This document shows positions 53,348-63,001 of a DNA stretch of 64,000 nt, piece by piece. How positions within the stretch are numbered: the stretch's first letter is position 1; each line of letters begins with the position of its first letter. The position numbers were made by a program, and so were the translations under genes. This DNA is from Slackia exigua ATCC 700122 (GTDB taxonomy: Bacteria; Actinomycetota; Coriobacteriia; Coriobacteriales; Eggerthellaceae). The stretch spans positions 446,325 to 510,324 of the forward strand of contig NZ_GG700630.1 in assembly GCF_000162875.1 (NCBI RefSeq), in the 5' to 3' direction. The notes beneath the pieces are model-generated. The model made no database searches. It was not told the origin of the DNA and saw nothing but the letters and a program-made list of their open reading frames with translations.

Positions 53348-54067
53348 TTACTTGAACCACTGGCGAACGTCAACGAGATCGCGGAATTCGTCCGATGCCT
53401 CTTTGAGGTCCTTCATCGTGGCAGCGGTCTCGCGTGCGAGGTCCATGCCGCCCTTCGCGAAGCTCTTCACGTCTCCCTGCGTCACGCCGAATGCAAGCTC
53501 CTCCGTATCGGGATCTTCTTCCTCGGCCGGGCAGTAGTCGTAATACGCGCAGGTGTCGCAGTCGCCGTCGCAGCCGGCCGCATAGTATGCCGCCGCCTCC
53601 GCGTACAGCGCGCGCTCCTGCTCGCAAAGCGCCTCTTCCTCAGGATCGACGACCGCATCCGCAGCCGAATCCTCGACATTGGATGCGCCTCCATCCTCGG
53701 ACTGCTGCGCAGTCGCAACCTCCGACTCCTCGACCTGAGGCGTGCCCGCTTTCGGCTTCTCGACCTCCGGCTTCTCGGTCTTCGGCTGTTCAGATATGAA
53801 TTCTTCCTCATCCACGAAGTCGCCGTCGCAGACATCGTAGTATGCGCATTCCTCGCACTCGCCGTCGCAGCCGGCATCGTACATGATGCGCCATTCGGCA
53901 CGCAGGCGTTTCTCACGTTCTTCCTCGAGCTGGGCCTTCAGCGCTTCAAGTTCCTCGTCCTTGCCGCCACCTTTCGCAGACGATGCGCGAGACGCGGCAT
54001 TCGAGCTCTTCATGCCTGATAGAACCGAGCGCGCGGTGCTCTTGGCCTTCCTCTTGAACAACGACAT
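53348..54067 (-). CDS. Acidic protein with two Cx3Cx2Cx5C motifs, unknown function
   Basis: 239 aa. N-terminus MSLFKRKAKSTARSVLSGMK is basic, then a coiled coil (EELEALKAQLEEEREKRL). Two copies of the same Cys motif: C67, 71, 74, 80 (GCDGECEECAYYDVC) and C166, 170, 173, 179 (GCDGDCDTCAYYDYC). An acidic, low-complexity linker joins them and a helix DLARETAATMKDLKEASDEF closes the protein. Each motif could hold a zinc ion or an Fe-S cluster. It starts 9 nt after the smpB stop and is followed by ssrA, so it is encoded within the trans-translation cluster. I do not recognise the family. Confidence 0.75.
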   Translation of the reverse strand: MSLFKRKAKSTARSVLSGMKSSNAASRASSAKGGGKDEELEALKAQLEEEREKRLRAEWRIMYDAGCDGECEECAYYDVCDGDFVDEEEFISEQPKTEKPEVEKPKAGTPQVEESEVATAQQSEDGGASNVEDSAADAVVDPEEEALCEQERALYAEAAAYYAAGCDGDCDTCAYYDYCPAEEEDPDTEELAFGVTQGDVKSFAKGGMDLARETAATMKDLKEASDEFRDLVDVRQWFK

Positions 54068-54076
54068 GCATCCCCC

Positions 54077-54541
54077 TTACCGCGAGCGCACCTTCATCGC
54101 ACGCTCGATTTCCCGCTTGGAATCGCGCTCTGCCATCGCGGCGCGCTTGTCATAGAGCTTCTTGCCGCGCGCAACGGCGATTTCGACCTTGACACGGCCA
54201 TTCGCGTCGAAGTACACGCTGATCGGCACGATGGCCATGCCTGCATCCCTCGTCTTCTGCTCGAGATAGCGGATCTGACGACGATGCAGCAGAAGCTTGC
54301 GCACGCGATCCGGCTCGCGATTCGCGATGTTGCCATGCGAATACGGCGGAATATGCAGGCCATGCAGCCATGCCTCGCCATGCCGGATAAGCGCGAACGT
54401 ATCGGTGAGCTGGCAGTTGTTTTCTCGAAGCGAACAGACCTCGGTCCCGGAAAGGACGATGCCCGCCTCGAACGTCTCGATGATCTCATAGTCATGGAAC
54501 GCCCTGCGATTCTTCGCGATCGGCTTCTTCTCACGAGACAT
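54077..54541 (-). CDS. smpB: SmpB, tmRNA-binding protein
   Basis: 154 aa from the ATG at 54541 (GAGGAGG 8 nt upstream; frame open to 54562). Typical SmpB: AKNRRAFHDYEIIETFEAGI near the start, LSGTEVCSLRENNCQLTDTF, HIPPYSHGNIANREPDRVRK and the basic C-terminus KLYDKRAAMAERDSKREIER, which enters the mRNA channel. Works with the tmRNA encoded downstream. Ninety-five nt after rnr. Confidence 0.97.
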   Translation of the reverse strand: MSREKKPIAKNRRAFHDYEIIETFEAGIVLSGTEVCSLRENNCQLTDTFALIRHGEAWLHGLHIPPYSHGNIANREPDRVRKLLLHRRQIRYLEQKTRDAGMAIVPISVYFDANGRVKVEIAVARGKKLYDKRAAMAERDSKREIERAMKVRSR

Positions 54542-54636
54542 GCGTGCATCCTCCTCTCGCATACCGGCCCCGCCTCGGAGCGCATTGCAGCGGTAACTTT
54601 CCTATTATAGCGACTACGCGTGCATCGACGCGAGCC

Positions 54637-56784
54637 TCATCGAGGTCTCCAGGAAGCACGCGAATGCCGTGAAGCCCGCCTGTTCGATGCAAGAGCGAAG
54701 GTTGCCGTGCGCGCATAGGGAAAGACGGCGACGACGCGAATGCGCACTGCATCTCCCAGCCGCACGACATCACCGCTCTCGACCCCTGAAAGCATGCGAC
54801 GCGCTGAATCGAGATGGAAGAATTCTCCTAGATCGCGCATCGGCACGAATCCCTCCGCACCCATTTCGATGCGCACGTAGAACCCCGATGTCGAAACGCC
54901 CGAAACCATGCCGTCGAACGGCTCGCCGATATGTTCTGAAAGGAGCTCGTACATCTTGAGCTCCTGCGATTCCCGTGCCGCCGTCTCCGCGACCTTCTCT
55001 TGCCGAGAGGCATGGTCGGCTATGTCCGGCAGCGCCGCCTCTTGCGCAGACGTCGTGCCGTCGCGTCCCCGCAGCACGGCTTTCAGCAGGCGGTGCGCCA
55101 TAAGATCGGGATAGCGTCTGATAGGACTCGTGAAATGCAGGTAGGCCGCGCTCGCAAGACCGAAATGAGGCTGGCATTCCGGCGCATACCGCGCCTGTTT
55201 CATGGCCCGAAGCACCAACATGGAGACGAGCGAACCTTCGGGACGGCCGTGCGCCCGCGCAAGGACCGCCTGCACTGCCTTGGGAGATCCCATGGCGAAC
55301 GCGGAAAGGGAAACCGCATCGTCGTAGCCGAATTCATCCAAGATGGGAACGATATCGATCAAGTCGCCCGAGTCGGGCGCCTCGTGCACACGGTAGATGC
55401 ACGCAGCGCCGGCATCGCGCATGATGCGAGCAACCGCTTCGTTCGCCGAGATCATCGCCTCTTCCACAAGAGAGGTCGCGTCGTTTCTCCGTCGAAGATC
55501 GACTGAAAGGGGGCGTCCCTGATCGTCGAGACGCACCTTCGTCTCTTCGCGGTCGAAATCGATGCCTCCCGCACGCGCACGACGCGCCCTAAGCGCCCGC
55601 GCGATCCGATGAAGGGATTCGAGACGTGCTGCGATGGCGCGTATGCCGTGCATATCGTCGCCTGCAACGGATGACCCCAAAGCCGACCGAAGAGCGCCGT
55701 CGAGCGTGCAAGAGCCCGAAAGCTCGTCGGCCGAGCATGCATACCGCGGCGTTTCCCGCCCTTCGAGATCCGACGATCCGAGGGCGCGCATCGATTCCAG
55801 ACAAGCTTGGACATCCTCATAGACGAATCGCGCCTTCGACTCGATGACGGCAGGATAGGCGTCCACCCGCACAAGCTCGAGCGCATGCGAGTAATACAGG
55901 TCGACCGTCACGGCACGACGGGCGACATTCGGTTTCAACGAGCATATGTCGTTCGACAGCTTCTCAGGAAGCATGGGGAGCACGCGATCGACAAGATACA
56001 CGCTCGTCGCCCGTGCCCGCGCTTCGAAATCGAGCGGCGTCGCCCAGGAAACATAGCGGGAAACGTCGGCGATGTGCACGCCGACGCGCAGCAACCCGTC
56101 GACCTCGTCGAACGACAATGCGTCATCGAAATCGCGGGCGTCCGAAGGATCGATGGTGAACGTGATGCGATGCCGCAGGTCGCGATACCCTTCGTCTCGA
56201 AGCGCGCGATCGATGCCCGCCTCTGCGGATGCCGCCTGCGCGAGCGCATCATCGGAAAAGCACGTCGCAAGCGTATGGCGCGCGACGATGAGATCGACAT
56301 CGATGCCCGCATCGCCCTCGTGTCCCACGACCTCTTCGATGCTGCCGAATGCAGGCTGTCCCGCTTCCGGATAGGCGGTGATGCGCACGCGTACGATATC
56401 GCCCTCGCGCGCCGTCGACGCATCCCTGCGCAGCGTGAAGATATCATGCCTGATGCGCGGATCTTCAGGAACGACGACTCCATACGGCTCGGCGATTTCG
56501 TAGCGTCCCACGATCGACGCATGCGCACGCGTCACCACGCGCGCGACGCGTCCTTGCGGTCGATCCGTACGCCGCGCCCGACGATTCCCATCTCCACCGG
56601 ATGCTCGGGAAACAGCGACGACATCGCCGTCGAAGGCTGATTTCATGGCTGATTCGGGAATGAAGAACTCGCCTTCCGCGGTCTTCACGAAACCATACCC
56701 GGACGGCATGACCTCGAGCACGCCTTCCGGCAGGACTCGAGCCGTCCTTCTCGTTCGAAGGCGGCGGGTACGAGGATGGGGCAT
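54637..56784 (-). CDS. rnr: RNase R
   Basis: 715 aa from the ATG at 56784, 7 nt after the ctpA stop; the frame is open further but only as an antisense shadow of ctpA. N-terminal cold-shock-type OB domains (VLEVMPSGYGFVKTAEGEFF), catalytic RNB domain with DPSDARDFDD at 212-221 (metal-binding Asp cluster), HFTSPIRRYPDLMAHR near the C-terminus, and a final S1 domain (DGMVSGVSTSGFYVRIEMGA). 3'-to-5' exoribonuclease that degrades structured and stalled mRNAs; its neighbours smpB and ssrA supply the same quality-control pathway. Length is slightly shorter than E. coli RNase R. Confidence 0.93.
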   Translation of the reverse strand: MPHPRTRRLRTRRTARVLPEGVLEVMPSGYGFVKTAEGEFFIPESAMKSAFDGDVVAVSRASGGDGNRRARRTDRPQGRVARVVTRAHASIVGRYEIAEPYGVVVPEDPRIRHDIFTLRRDASTAREGDIVRVRITAYPEAGQPAFGSIEEVVGHEGDAGIDVDLIVARHTLATCFSDDALAQAASAEAGIDRALRDEGYRDLRHRITFTIDPSDARDFDDALSFDEVDGLLRVGVHIADVSRYVSWATPLDFEARARATSVYLVDRVLPMLPEKLSNDICSLKPNVARRAVTVDLYYSHALELVRVDAYPAVIESKARFVYEDVQACLESMRALGSSDLEGRETPRYACSADELSGSCTLDGALRSALGSSVAGDDMHGIRAIAARLESLHRIARALRARRARAGGIDFDREETKVRLDDQGRPLSVDLRRRNDATSLVEEAMISANEAVARIMRDAGAACIYRVHEAPDSGDLIDIVPILDEFGYDDAVSLSAFAMGSPKAVQAVLARAHGRPEGSLVSMLVLRAMKQARYAPECQPHFGLASAAYLHFTSPIRRYPDLMAHRLLKAVLRGRDGTTSAQEAALPDIADHASRQEKVAETAARESQELKMYELLSEHIGEPFDGMVSGVSTSGFYVRIEMGAEGFVPMRDLGEFFHLDSARRMLSGVESGDVVRLGDAVRIRVVAVFPYARTATFALASNRRASRHSRASWRPR

Positions 56785-56791
56785 GGCGAGA

Positions 56792-58054
56792 CTAGTTCTT
56801 GATGAGGGATTGCGCGGTTTCGACGGCGACTTCCTTCTGACGGTCCGTCGAGGAGTCGCTATCCATCGCGACGGACGCGTCGGGCGAGACGCCGACGCCG
56901 TCGATGGCATACCCGCTGGGAGACACGTAGCGCGCCGCCGTGTAGCGCAGGGCACCGCCGAACGAGAGGGGACGCGTGACCTGCACCGACCCCTTCCCCA
57001 TCGTCGTCGTCCCCACGATAGCCGCGCGATCGAGATCACGAAGGGCGGCGGCGAGGGCTTCGGCCGAACCGGCGGTATTGCCGTTCACCAGCACTACGAG
57101 CGGAGCTTCCGTGGCAAGGTCGCCCGACACCTCGCGCGTCGTGGAGGTAGTCAGCGTATCGATCTCGACGACCGTGCCGCTCTTGATGAACAGCGAGGCG
57201 ACATCGACCGACTTCGAAAGATATCCGCCCGGATTGTCGCGCAGGTCGAGCACGAAAGAGCGCGCGCCTTCGTCGGTCAGCTCGGAGATGGCCTCGCGCA
57301 CGAGGGCATCGGAATTAGAGGTGAACTGCTTGAGCGAGATGTAGCCGACCTTGTTCGTCAGCTGCGTCGTGACGTTTGGTTCCTCGTAGTTTCCCGTCGT
57401 CAACGTGGTCGTGAACTCTTCGCCGCCCGTCGAATCGAGGCTCTCGGCATGTCGCCAGCGTATGACGACGGTCGAGCCGGACTCGCGCTGCACCGCGTTG
57501 ATGGCTTCGGTCGCGGACCAGTCCTGGGAGGAATCCCCGTCGATCGCCACGACGAAATCGCCGGGCTTCACCCCCGCTTCGGCGGCGGACGAGCCTTCGA
57601 ACACGTCGAGCGCGTACGCCTTGCCGTTGTATTCGGAGAAGAATACGCCGACTCCGGGATAATCGGACGAAGACGAATCGACGTAAGCCGAGTAGCGATC
57701 GGCATCGTAATAGCGCGCATAGGAATCGCCCGTCGACTCCAAGAACGCTCCCAGCACGGCGTTCGTCGCGCTCGATTCGTCGTACGAATCGACGCTGTCG
57801 GAGGAGATGATGCTCATGACTTCCGACAGATGGTTCGCCACATCGGAAACCTGCATGGACGCGTTGGATGCGACCGGGGCCGGCACGGAAACGGAATTCA
57901 CGCCCAGCCTCTCCATCAGGGGGTCGTACCCGCGCACGAGGAACCCGAGCGCGAAAAGCGCGAACGCCAGGACGAGGACGAAAAGCGCCTTCAAGATCCT
58001 GACGTCGCGCCGCTCCTGATCGGAGACATGCTTGCTATGTTTCAGAGAGCCCAT
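56792..58054 (-). CDS. C-terminal processing peptidase, S41 family (CtpA)
   Basis: 420 aa. One N-terminal anchor helix (LKALFVLVLAFALFALGFLV at about 21-40), so an extracytoplasmic protease. PDZ domain about 130-220 (YPGVGVFFSEYNGKAYALDV, GVKPGDFVVAIDGDSSQDW). Catalytic Ser 330 in GNTAGSAEA and Lys 354 in TTMGKGSVQ. Cleaves exported proteins, including cell-envelope factors. It follows ftsX by 21 nt; ftsEX-ctp neighbourhoods are common in Gram-positives and fit a role in division or wall hydrolase control. Confidence 0.93.
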   Translation of the reverse strand: MGSLKHSKHVSDQERRDVRILKALFVLVLAFALFALGFLVRGYDPLMERLGVNSVSVPAPVASNASMQVSDVANHLSEVMSIISSDSVDSYDESSATNAVLGAFLESTGDSYARYYDADRYSAYVDSSSSDYPGVGVFFSEYNGKAYALDVFEGSSAAEAGVKPGDFVVAIDGDSSQDWSATEAINAVQRESGSTVVIRWRHAESLDSTGGEEFTTTLTTGNYEEPNVTTQLTNKVGYISLKQFTSNSDALVREAISELTDEGARSFVLDLRDNPGGYLSKSVDVASLFIKSGTVVEIDTLTTSTTREVSGDLATEAPLVVLVNGNTAGSAEALAAALRDLDRAAIVGTTTMGKGSVQVTRPLSFGGALRYTAARYVSPSGYAIDGVGVSPDASVAMDSDSSTDRQKEVAVETAQSLIKN

Positions 58055-58075
58055 GCGTCCCGTCCGAAACGCCCG

Positions 58076-58993
58076 CTACACCTTGAGGTAGCGACGCATC
58101 GCGAACATGGAGCCCACAGCCGCGATGATCAAGCCGGCGACGACCAGCGTGAGATAGATGCGCGCATAGGTCACCGAAGACAGAGCGATGGGCAGCCACA
58201 TGAGGGCCGTGGAGACCTGGGGAAGCGCGACGCGGCGCAGGATCTCCAGGAAGACGATGGCCAGACCGGCGCCGATAAGCGCATGGAGAGCGCCTTCCAT
58301 CAGGAAGGGCCCGCGAATGAAGCCGTTGGAAGCGCCCACGAGCCGCATGATGGAGATCTCCCGGCTGCGGGCGAGAATGGCCAGACGAATCGTGTTGTTG
58401 ATGAAGACGAGCGCGATGAAGACGAGCAGCGCGATGAGCGCGACGCCGATGTAGCGCACGTAATTCGTAACGCTGAACAGGCGTTCGATGGTCTCCTGAC
58501 CGCCGTATTTCAGGCTGTCGGACGGATCGTCGGGACTGTCGCAGATCTCCTTGAAGGACGCGTTCGATGCGATGGCGCCGACCACGCTTTCAACCTGCTG
58601 CGCGTCGGACAGCTCGATATCGATGGAGGCCGGCAGCGGATTCATGCCGTCGAGCTGCTCGACGATCTCGGGATTCGAGCTCATGGAATTGCTGAAGTTC
58701 TCCATGGCTTCGTCCTTGGTCGTGAAGCCGACGCTCTGGACGCCCGAGATGCCTTCGATGGTCTTCATGACGGCGTTGATGTCGTTCTGATTCGCATCGT
58801 CGGAAACGTACGCCGTGACGGAAACCTTGTCCTCGACCGAGTTGACGATGTTGTCGACGATTCCGCCGCCAACCAGGAATACACCGATGATCAGCAGAGA
58901 CAGGAAAATCGTAATGATCGACCCCAGCGTCGTGCTGAGGTTGCGGGAGAATCCGGTCAGGGATTCCTTGAAGAAATAGAACAGACTAGACAT
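58076..58993 (-). CDS. ftsX: FtsX, membrane subunit of the FtsEX complex
   Basis: 305 aa from the ATG at 58993, which overlaps the ftsE stop by 8 nt. Four membrane helices: the first [20 protein letters not shown], then after a long extracellular loop with an SDQSV-like helix (about 45-180) come [40 protein letters not shown] and [20 protein letters not shown]. The loop engages wall hydrolases or their activators (family knowledge). Forms one operon with ftsE. Confidence 0.94.
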   Translation of the reverse strand: MSSLFYFFKESLTGFSRNLSTTLGSIITIFLSLLIIGVFLVGGGIVDNIVNSVEDKVSVTAYVSDDANQNDINAVMKTIEGISGVQSVGFTTKDEAMENFSNSMSSNPEIVEQLDGMNPLPASIDIELSDAQQVESVVGAIASNASFKEICDSPDDPSDSLKYGGQETIERLFSVTNYVRYIGVALIALLVFIALVFINNTIRLAILARSREISIMRLVGASNGFIRGPFLMEGALHALIGAGLAIVFLEILRRVALPQVSTALMWLPIALSSVTYARIYLTLVVAGLIIAAVGSMFAMRRYLKV

Positions 58994-59927
58994 CGAAGCC
59001 GTACACCCCCCTGCTCTGGTCGCGCGTGAGCTGGCCGCCGTCAAGGGCGATGACGCGCCTGCGCATGTTGTCCACCATCTCGCGGTCATGCGTGGCTACG
59101 AGCACCGTGGTGCCGGTCTTGTTGATGCGCACGAGAAGATCCATGATGCCGCGCGAGGTCTGCGGATCGAGATTGCCCGTAGGCTCGTCGCACACCAGAA
59201 GCGGCGGACGGTTGACGATGGCGCGCGCGATGGAGACACGCTGCTGCTCGCCGCCTGAGAGCTGGTCGGGATACTTGTTGAGCTTGTCCTGAAGGCCGAC
59301 GAGCCTCAAGACCTCGGGAACCTGCGTCTTGATGACGTGACGGCTCTTGCCGATCGCCTCGAGCGCGAACGCGACGTTCTCGAAGACGGTCTTGTTCGGC
59401 AGAAGCTTGAAGTCCTGGAAGACGCAGCCGATATTGCGGCGCAGCTTGGGCACCTGGCCGCTGCGCATGCGGGTCAGATCGATCTTGTCGATGTAGATCT
59501 TCCCGTCGGTGGGTTGAAGCTCGCGCGTGATCAGACGGATGAACGTCGATTTGCCCGAACCCGAATGCCCGACCAGGAAGATGAACTCGCCTGGATAGAT
59601 CTTCACCGAGATGTCGTGCAGGCTCGGCTTGTTCGGCTGGGCCTGATACACCATGGTGACGTGGTCGAAGGTGACGACCGGCGCGCCGAGAGGCTGCTGG
59701 ACGTCTTCGACGTTCAGGGTCGGAAGGGACGTGGAGAGGTCGGGCGTCGCATGGGCGCCGCGAACCTGGGAGCGACGGGCCGTTGCGCCGACGGGAGGCA
59801 TGACGCCCGTTCCCTGGTCGACCGCATCGTGCCCATCGGGCGCGGAAGCGTCGCGAGCGGCATGGGAACGAGGAATGGCCCCCGTTGCCCGCCGAACGCG
59901 CGGCCGCGCGTCGTTTGGATTAGCCAC
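58986..59927 (-). CDS. ftsE: FtsE, ATPase of the FtsEX complex, with an N-terminal extension
   Basis: 313 aa. The ATPase proper starts about residue 84 ([20 protein letters not shown]): Walker [10 protein letters not shown] at 120-128, signature [14 protein letters not shown], Walker [13 protein letters not shown] and H-loop ATHDREM. The first about 80 residues (rich in Ala, Arg, Pro, Asp) are not part of usual FtsE proteins (about 220-230 aa). They precede the conserved domain in frame without a break. Start at 59927 is the first ATG; an internal start would give a normal-length FtsE. Overlaps ftsX by 8 nt. Confidence 0.9.
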   Translation of the reverse strand: MANPNDARPRVRRATGAIPRSHAARDASAPDGHDAVDQGTGVMPPVGATARRSQVRGAHATPDLSTSLPTLNVEDVQQPLGAPVVTFDHVTMVYQAQPNKPSLHDISVKIYPGEFIFLVGHSGSGKSTFIRLITRELQPTDGKIYIDKIDLTRMRSGQVPKLRRNIGCVFQDFKLLPNKTVFENVAFALEAIGKSRHVIKTQVPEVLRLVGLQDKLNKYPDQLSGGEQQRVSIARAIVNRPPLLVCDEPTGNLDPQTSRGIMDLLVRINKTGTTVLVATHDREMVDNMRRRVIALDGGQLTRDQSRGVYGFDV

Positions 59928-60060
59928 AGAATGCTCCGTTCAATCAGTGTGTACTGGACTACCGGCCCATATTGTATCAACTCAAGCAAACCGCACGTCA
60001 AGCGGCCACAGAATCCGCATCCGACGAAAACGCGGGACTGCCGCGCGCAAGACGGGCGCA

Positions 60061-61032
60061 TCACGCCCGCGAACCGGCGATATGCTCCTTCGCTTCCTTG
60101 CGCGCGATGACCTTGAGCGCGGCCTCGACGATGGAGGGGGCGTCAAGATGGAAGTATGCGAGCAGCTCTTCGAATTCGCCCGAGGTGCCGAAGCAGTCGC
60201 GCATGCCGACGCGCTCGAGAGGCGCGGGATGCGCCTCGGCGAGAAGCTCGCTTACCGCCCCGCCGAGGCCCCCGATGACGGAATGCTCTTCGGCGGTCAC
60301 GATGCAGCCGGTCTTCGCCACGGAGGCGAGAATGGTTCCGGCATCGAGGGGCTTGATGCAGAAGGCGTCCACGACCTCCGCGGACACGCCCTGGCCCGCA
60401 AGGGCGTCAGCGGCCTTCATGGCCTCGTCTATCTCCACGCCTGCGGCGACGATCGTGACGTCTGTGCCTTCGCGCAGCACATAGGCACGACCCATTTCAA
60501 GCTGAACGCCGTCGTCGTACACGCATGGAACGGATGCGCGACCCATGCGCACGTACACCGGACCCGGCGTACGTGCGGCGAGGCGGATGGCCGCTTTGGC
60601 GGCCGTGTAGTCGGCGGGGACGAGAACGCGCATATTGGGCAGAACGCGCATGAGCGCGATGTCCTCGATCATCTGATGGCTGCCTCCGTCGGGCCCGACG
60701 GAGATGCCCGCATGCGTCGGCGCGACCTTCACATCGAGCTTCGAATAGCATACGGTGTTGCGGATCTGGTCGTACACGCGGCCGGTGCCGAAGACGGCGA
60801 ACGATCCGGTGAAGGCGACGTTGCCCGTCAACGAGAGACCCGAGGCGATGCCGATCATGTCCTGCTCGGCGATGCCTGCGTTGAAATGACGGTCCGGATA
60901 CGCGACCTTGAACTTCCCCGTGGTCGTGGACCCGGAAAGGTCGGCGTCGACCGCGACGACGGGAACCCCTTCCCCGGCGAGCTCTATGAGCGTCTCGCCG
61001 TATGCCGCACGGGTCGCGCGCTTTTCTGCCAT
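60061..61032 (-). CDS. Transketolase, C-terminal subunit
   Basis: 323 aa. Pyrimidine-binding and C-terminal domains of split transketolase: FNAGIAEQDMIGIASGLSLT with the conserved Glu, HAGISVGPDGGSHQMIEDIA and GVEIDEAMKAADALAGQGVS. GAGGAGG 7 nt before the ATG at 61032, 2 nt after the N-terminal-subunit stop. Needs the N-terminal subunit for activity. Pentose phosphate metabolism in anaerobes with split transketolase is the expected role. Confidence 0.93.
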   Translation of the reverse strand: MAEKRATRAAYGETLIELAGEGVPVVAVDADLSGSTTTGKFKVAYPDRHFNAGIAEQDMIGIASGLSLTGNVAFTGSFAVFGTGRVYDQIRNTVCYSKLDVKVAPTHAGISVGPDGGSHQMIEDIALMRVLPNMRVLVPADYTAAKAAIRLAARTPGPVYVRMGRASVPCVYDDGVQLEMGRAYVLREGTDVTIVAAGVEIDEAMKAADALAGQGVSAEVVDAFCIKPLDAGTILASVAKTGCIVTAEEHSVIGGLGGAVSELLAEAHPAPLERVGMRDCFGTSGEFEELLAYFHLDAPSIVEAALKVIARKEAKEHIAGSRA

Positions 61033-61034
61033 GT

Positions 61035-61889
61035 CTATTCCTCCTCGAGGGAAAGCTCGGCGACGGCGAGCTGCGCCTGCTCGGCATTCGGCGCCTTGCC
61101 GTGCCAGCCGGCTTGGTTTTCCATGAACGAAACGCCCTTGCCCTTCGTGGTTTCCGCCACGATGACCTTCGGCTTCCCCGAATGCGTCTCTTTGGCGCAG
61201 GCAAGCGTGTCGACGACGGCCTCCATGTCGTTGCCGTCGCAGGCGAAGACCTGCCAGCCGAACGAACGGAACTTATCCCCCAGGTCATCAAGGTCGCAGA
61301 CATCGGCCACGCGCCCGTCGATCTGCAGACGGTTACGATCCACGATCGCGACCAGATTGTCGAGCCTGCGATGGGCGGCGAACATGGCCGCTTCCCAAAC
61401 CTGACCCTCCTGGCATTCGCCGTCGCCGAGAAGCGCGAAGACGCTCGAGGCGGAACCGGAGAGGAACAGGCCGCACGCAAGACCGCACGCGATGGAAAGC
61501 CCTTGGCCGAGAGAGCCCGTCGAAACCTCCACGCCGGGAAGCTTGAGGCGGTCGGGGTGCCCCTGGAGCCTGCTGCCGAGCTTTCGGAGGGTGGCCAGCT
61601 CCTCGGCGGGGAAATACCCCGACTCGGCAAGCGTCGCGTACAGCACGGGAGCCGCATGGCCCTTCGACAGAACGAAGCGATCGCGTCGTTCCAGCGTGGG
61701 ATTCCCAGGATCGTGCTCGAGAATGCCGCCGAAGTACAGGGCCGTCAGGATGTCGGCGCTCGAAAGCGATCCGCCCGGATGCCCGCTTCCGGCCTTGGAG
61801 AGCATCTCGATGACGTCGATGCGGACGTCGACGGCCTTATCCTTCAATTCTCGCAGGTCCACTCGTTCTTTCCTTTCAATGGAGCCCAT
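61035..61889 (-). CDS. Transketolase, N-terminal (TPP-binding) subunit
   Basis: 284 aa. TPP site: GDGECQEGQVWEAAMFAAHR and LDNLVAIVDRNRLQIDG, and the conserved SKGHAAPVLYA. AGGAG 6 nt before the ATG at 61889; prfB stop is 9 nt upstream, so all three genes are probably one transcript. The two transketolase halves are separate polypeptides. Confidence 0.94.
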   Translation of the reverse strand: MGSIERKERVDLRELKDKAVDVRIDVIEMLSKAGSGHPGGSLSSADILTALYFGGILEHDPGNPTLERRDRFVLSKGHAAPVLYATLAESGYFPAEELATLRKLGSRLQGHPDRLKLPGVEVSTGSLGQGLSIACGLACGLFLSGSASSVFALLGDGECQEGQVWEAAMFAAHRRLDNLVAIVDRNRLQIDGRVADVCDLDDLGDKFRSFGWQVFACDGNDMEAVVDTLACAKETHSGKPKVIVAETTKGKGVSFMENQAGWHGKAPNAEQAQLAVAELSLEEE

Positions 61890-61898
61890 CGCCGTCTC

Positions 61899-62993
61899 CT
61901 ATTGGGAGACGCGCCACCGATGATAGCCGATGACGAATTCATCGATCTGGCCATCGAGGACCGCGTCGACGTTGCCCGTCTCGACGCCGCTCCTCACGTC
62001 CTTCACCAACTGATAAGGATACAGCACATAGTTGCGTATCTGGCTGCCGAAGCTGTTGTCGCGTTTCTCGCCGCGCAGGGCGTCCATCTCATCCTCGCGC
62101 TTCTGCCGCTCGAGCTCGTAGAGCTTCGCACGCAGGACCTTGAATGCCGATTCCTTGTTCTGCAGCTGGCTCTTCTCGTTCTGGCAGGTCACGACGATTC
62201 CGGTCGGCAGGTGCGTGAGACGGACTGCCGAGTCGGTCGTATTGACGCACTGGCCGCCGGGGCCGCTCGAACGGTATACGTCGACGCGTACGTCCGAAGG
62301 ATTGATCTCGACTTCGATGTCGTCTTCGACGACGGGGAGCACCTCGACGCCGGCGAAGGTCGTCTGACGGCGTTTCTTGTCGTCGGTCGGGGAGATGCGC
62401 ACGAGCCGATGCACGCCGTGCTCGCTGCGCAGCATGCCGAAGGCGTTCTTTCCTTCGATCTGCACGACCGCGCGATCGAGGCCGATGACTTCGCCGGGCA
62501 CCACGTCGAGGAGCTTGACCTTCCAGCCCTTCTTCTCGGCGTAGCGCACGTACATGCGATAGAGCATGTCGGTCCAGTCCTGGGCTTCAAGCCCGCCGGA
62601 ACCCGGATTGACGGACACGATGGCATCGCATGCGTCGGAAGGATCGGTGAACCAGGATTCGACCTCCATGCGATCGAGCGCGCTGGACAGGCCTGCGCGC
62701 AGCTCGTCGAATTCGACGGCGAACGCATCGTCCTCTTCGATGAGCTCGAGAGCGGCCCGCGCGTCCTCAAGCGTCGCGCAGGCCGCGCGATATTCATCGA
62801 GGGTCGAGCGAATGTCGCTCGCGCGCTTGGAAGTCGCCTGGGCCGCCTGCGCATCGTCCCAGAATCCCGGCTGCGAAATGACGGCGTCGAGGTCGTGCAG
62901 GCGCCGCTCGTTCTCTTCGATATGCAGATAGCCGCGTGCGGCCGCGAGGCGCTCGGCGAGCTCATCGAGCGTGGGGATGGTTTCGTCCGACAT
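61899..62993 (-). CDS. prfB: Peptide chain release factor 2
   Basis: 364 aa. GGQ motif at 246-248 in YRSSGPGGQCVNTTDSAVRL, the catalytic peptide-release loop. Stop-codon recognition tripeptide reads SPT at 201-203 (RISPTDDKKRRQ) where most RF2 proteins have SPF. The frame is continuous from the ATG at 62993 with no in-frame stop around codon 25, so the usual programmed +1 frameshift is absent. Terminates translation at UGA and UAA. Eight nt after the secA stop, then split transketolase. SPT may be lineage-specific. Confidence 0.95.
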   Translation of the reverse strand: MSDETIPTLDELAERLAAARGYLHIEENERRLHDLDAVISQPGFWDDAQAAQATSKRASDIRSTLDEYRAACATLEDARAALELIEEDDAFAVEFDELRAGLSSALDRMEVESWFTDPSDACDAIVSVNPGSGGLEAQDWTDMLYRMYVRYAEKKGWKVKLLDVVPGEVIGLDRAVVQIEGKNAFGMLRSEHGVHRLVRISPTDDKKRRQTTFAGVEVLPVVEDDIEVEINPSDVRVDVYRSSGPGGQCVNTTDSAVRLTHLPTGIVVTCQNEKSQLQNKESAFKVLRAKLYELERQKREDEMDALRGEKRDNSFGSQIRNYVLYPYQLVKDVRSGVETGNVDAVLDGQIDEFVIGYHRWRVSQ

Positions 62994-63001
62994 CTACGCG
63001 C

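Noticed and set aside
53288-54019. Plus-strand 243-codon frame
   Set aside because: Antisense to the Cys-motif gene; Arg/Leu-rich composition without start signals.
56645-59029. Long plus-strand open frame (794 codons) opposite ctpA and ftsX
   Set aside because: Overlaps well-conserved genes on the other strand; the predicted protein is Arg/His/Asp-rich with no domain.
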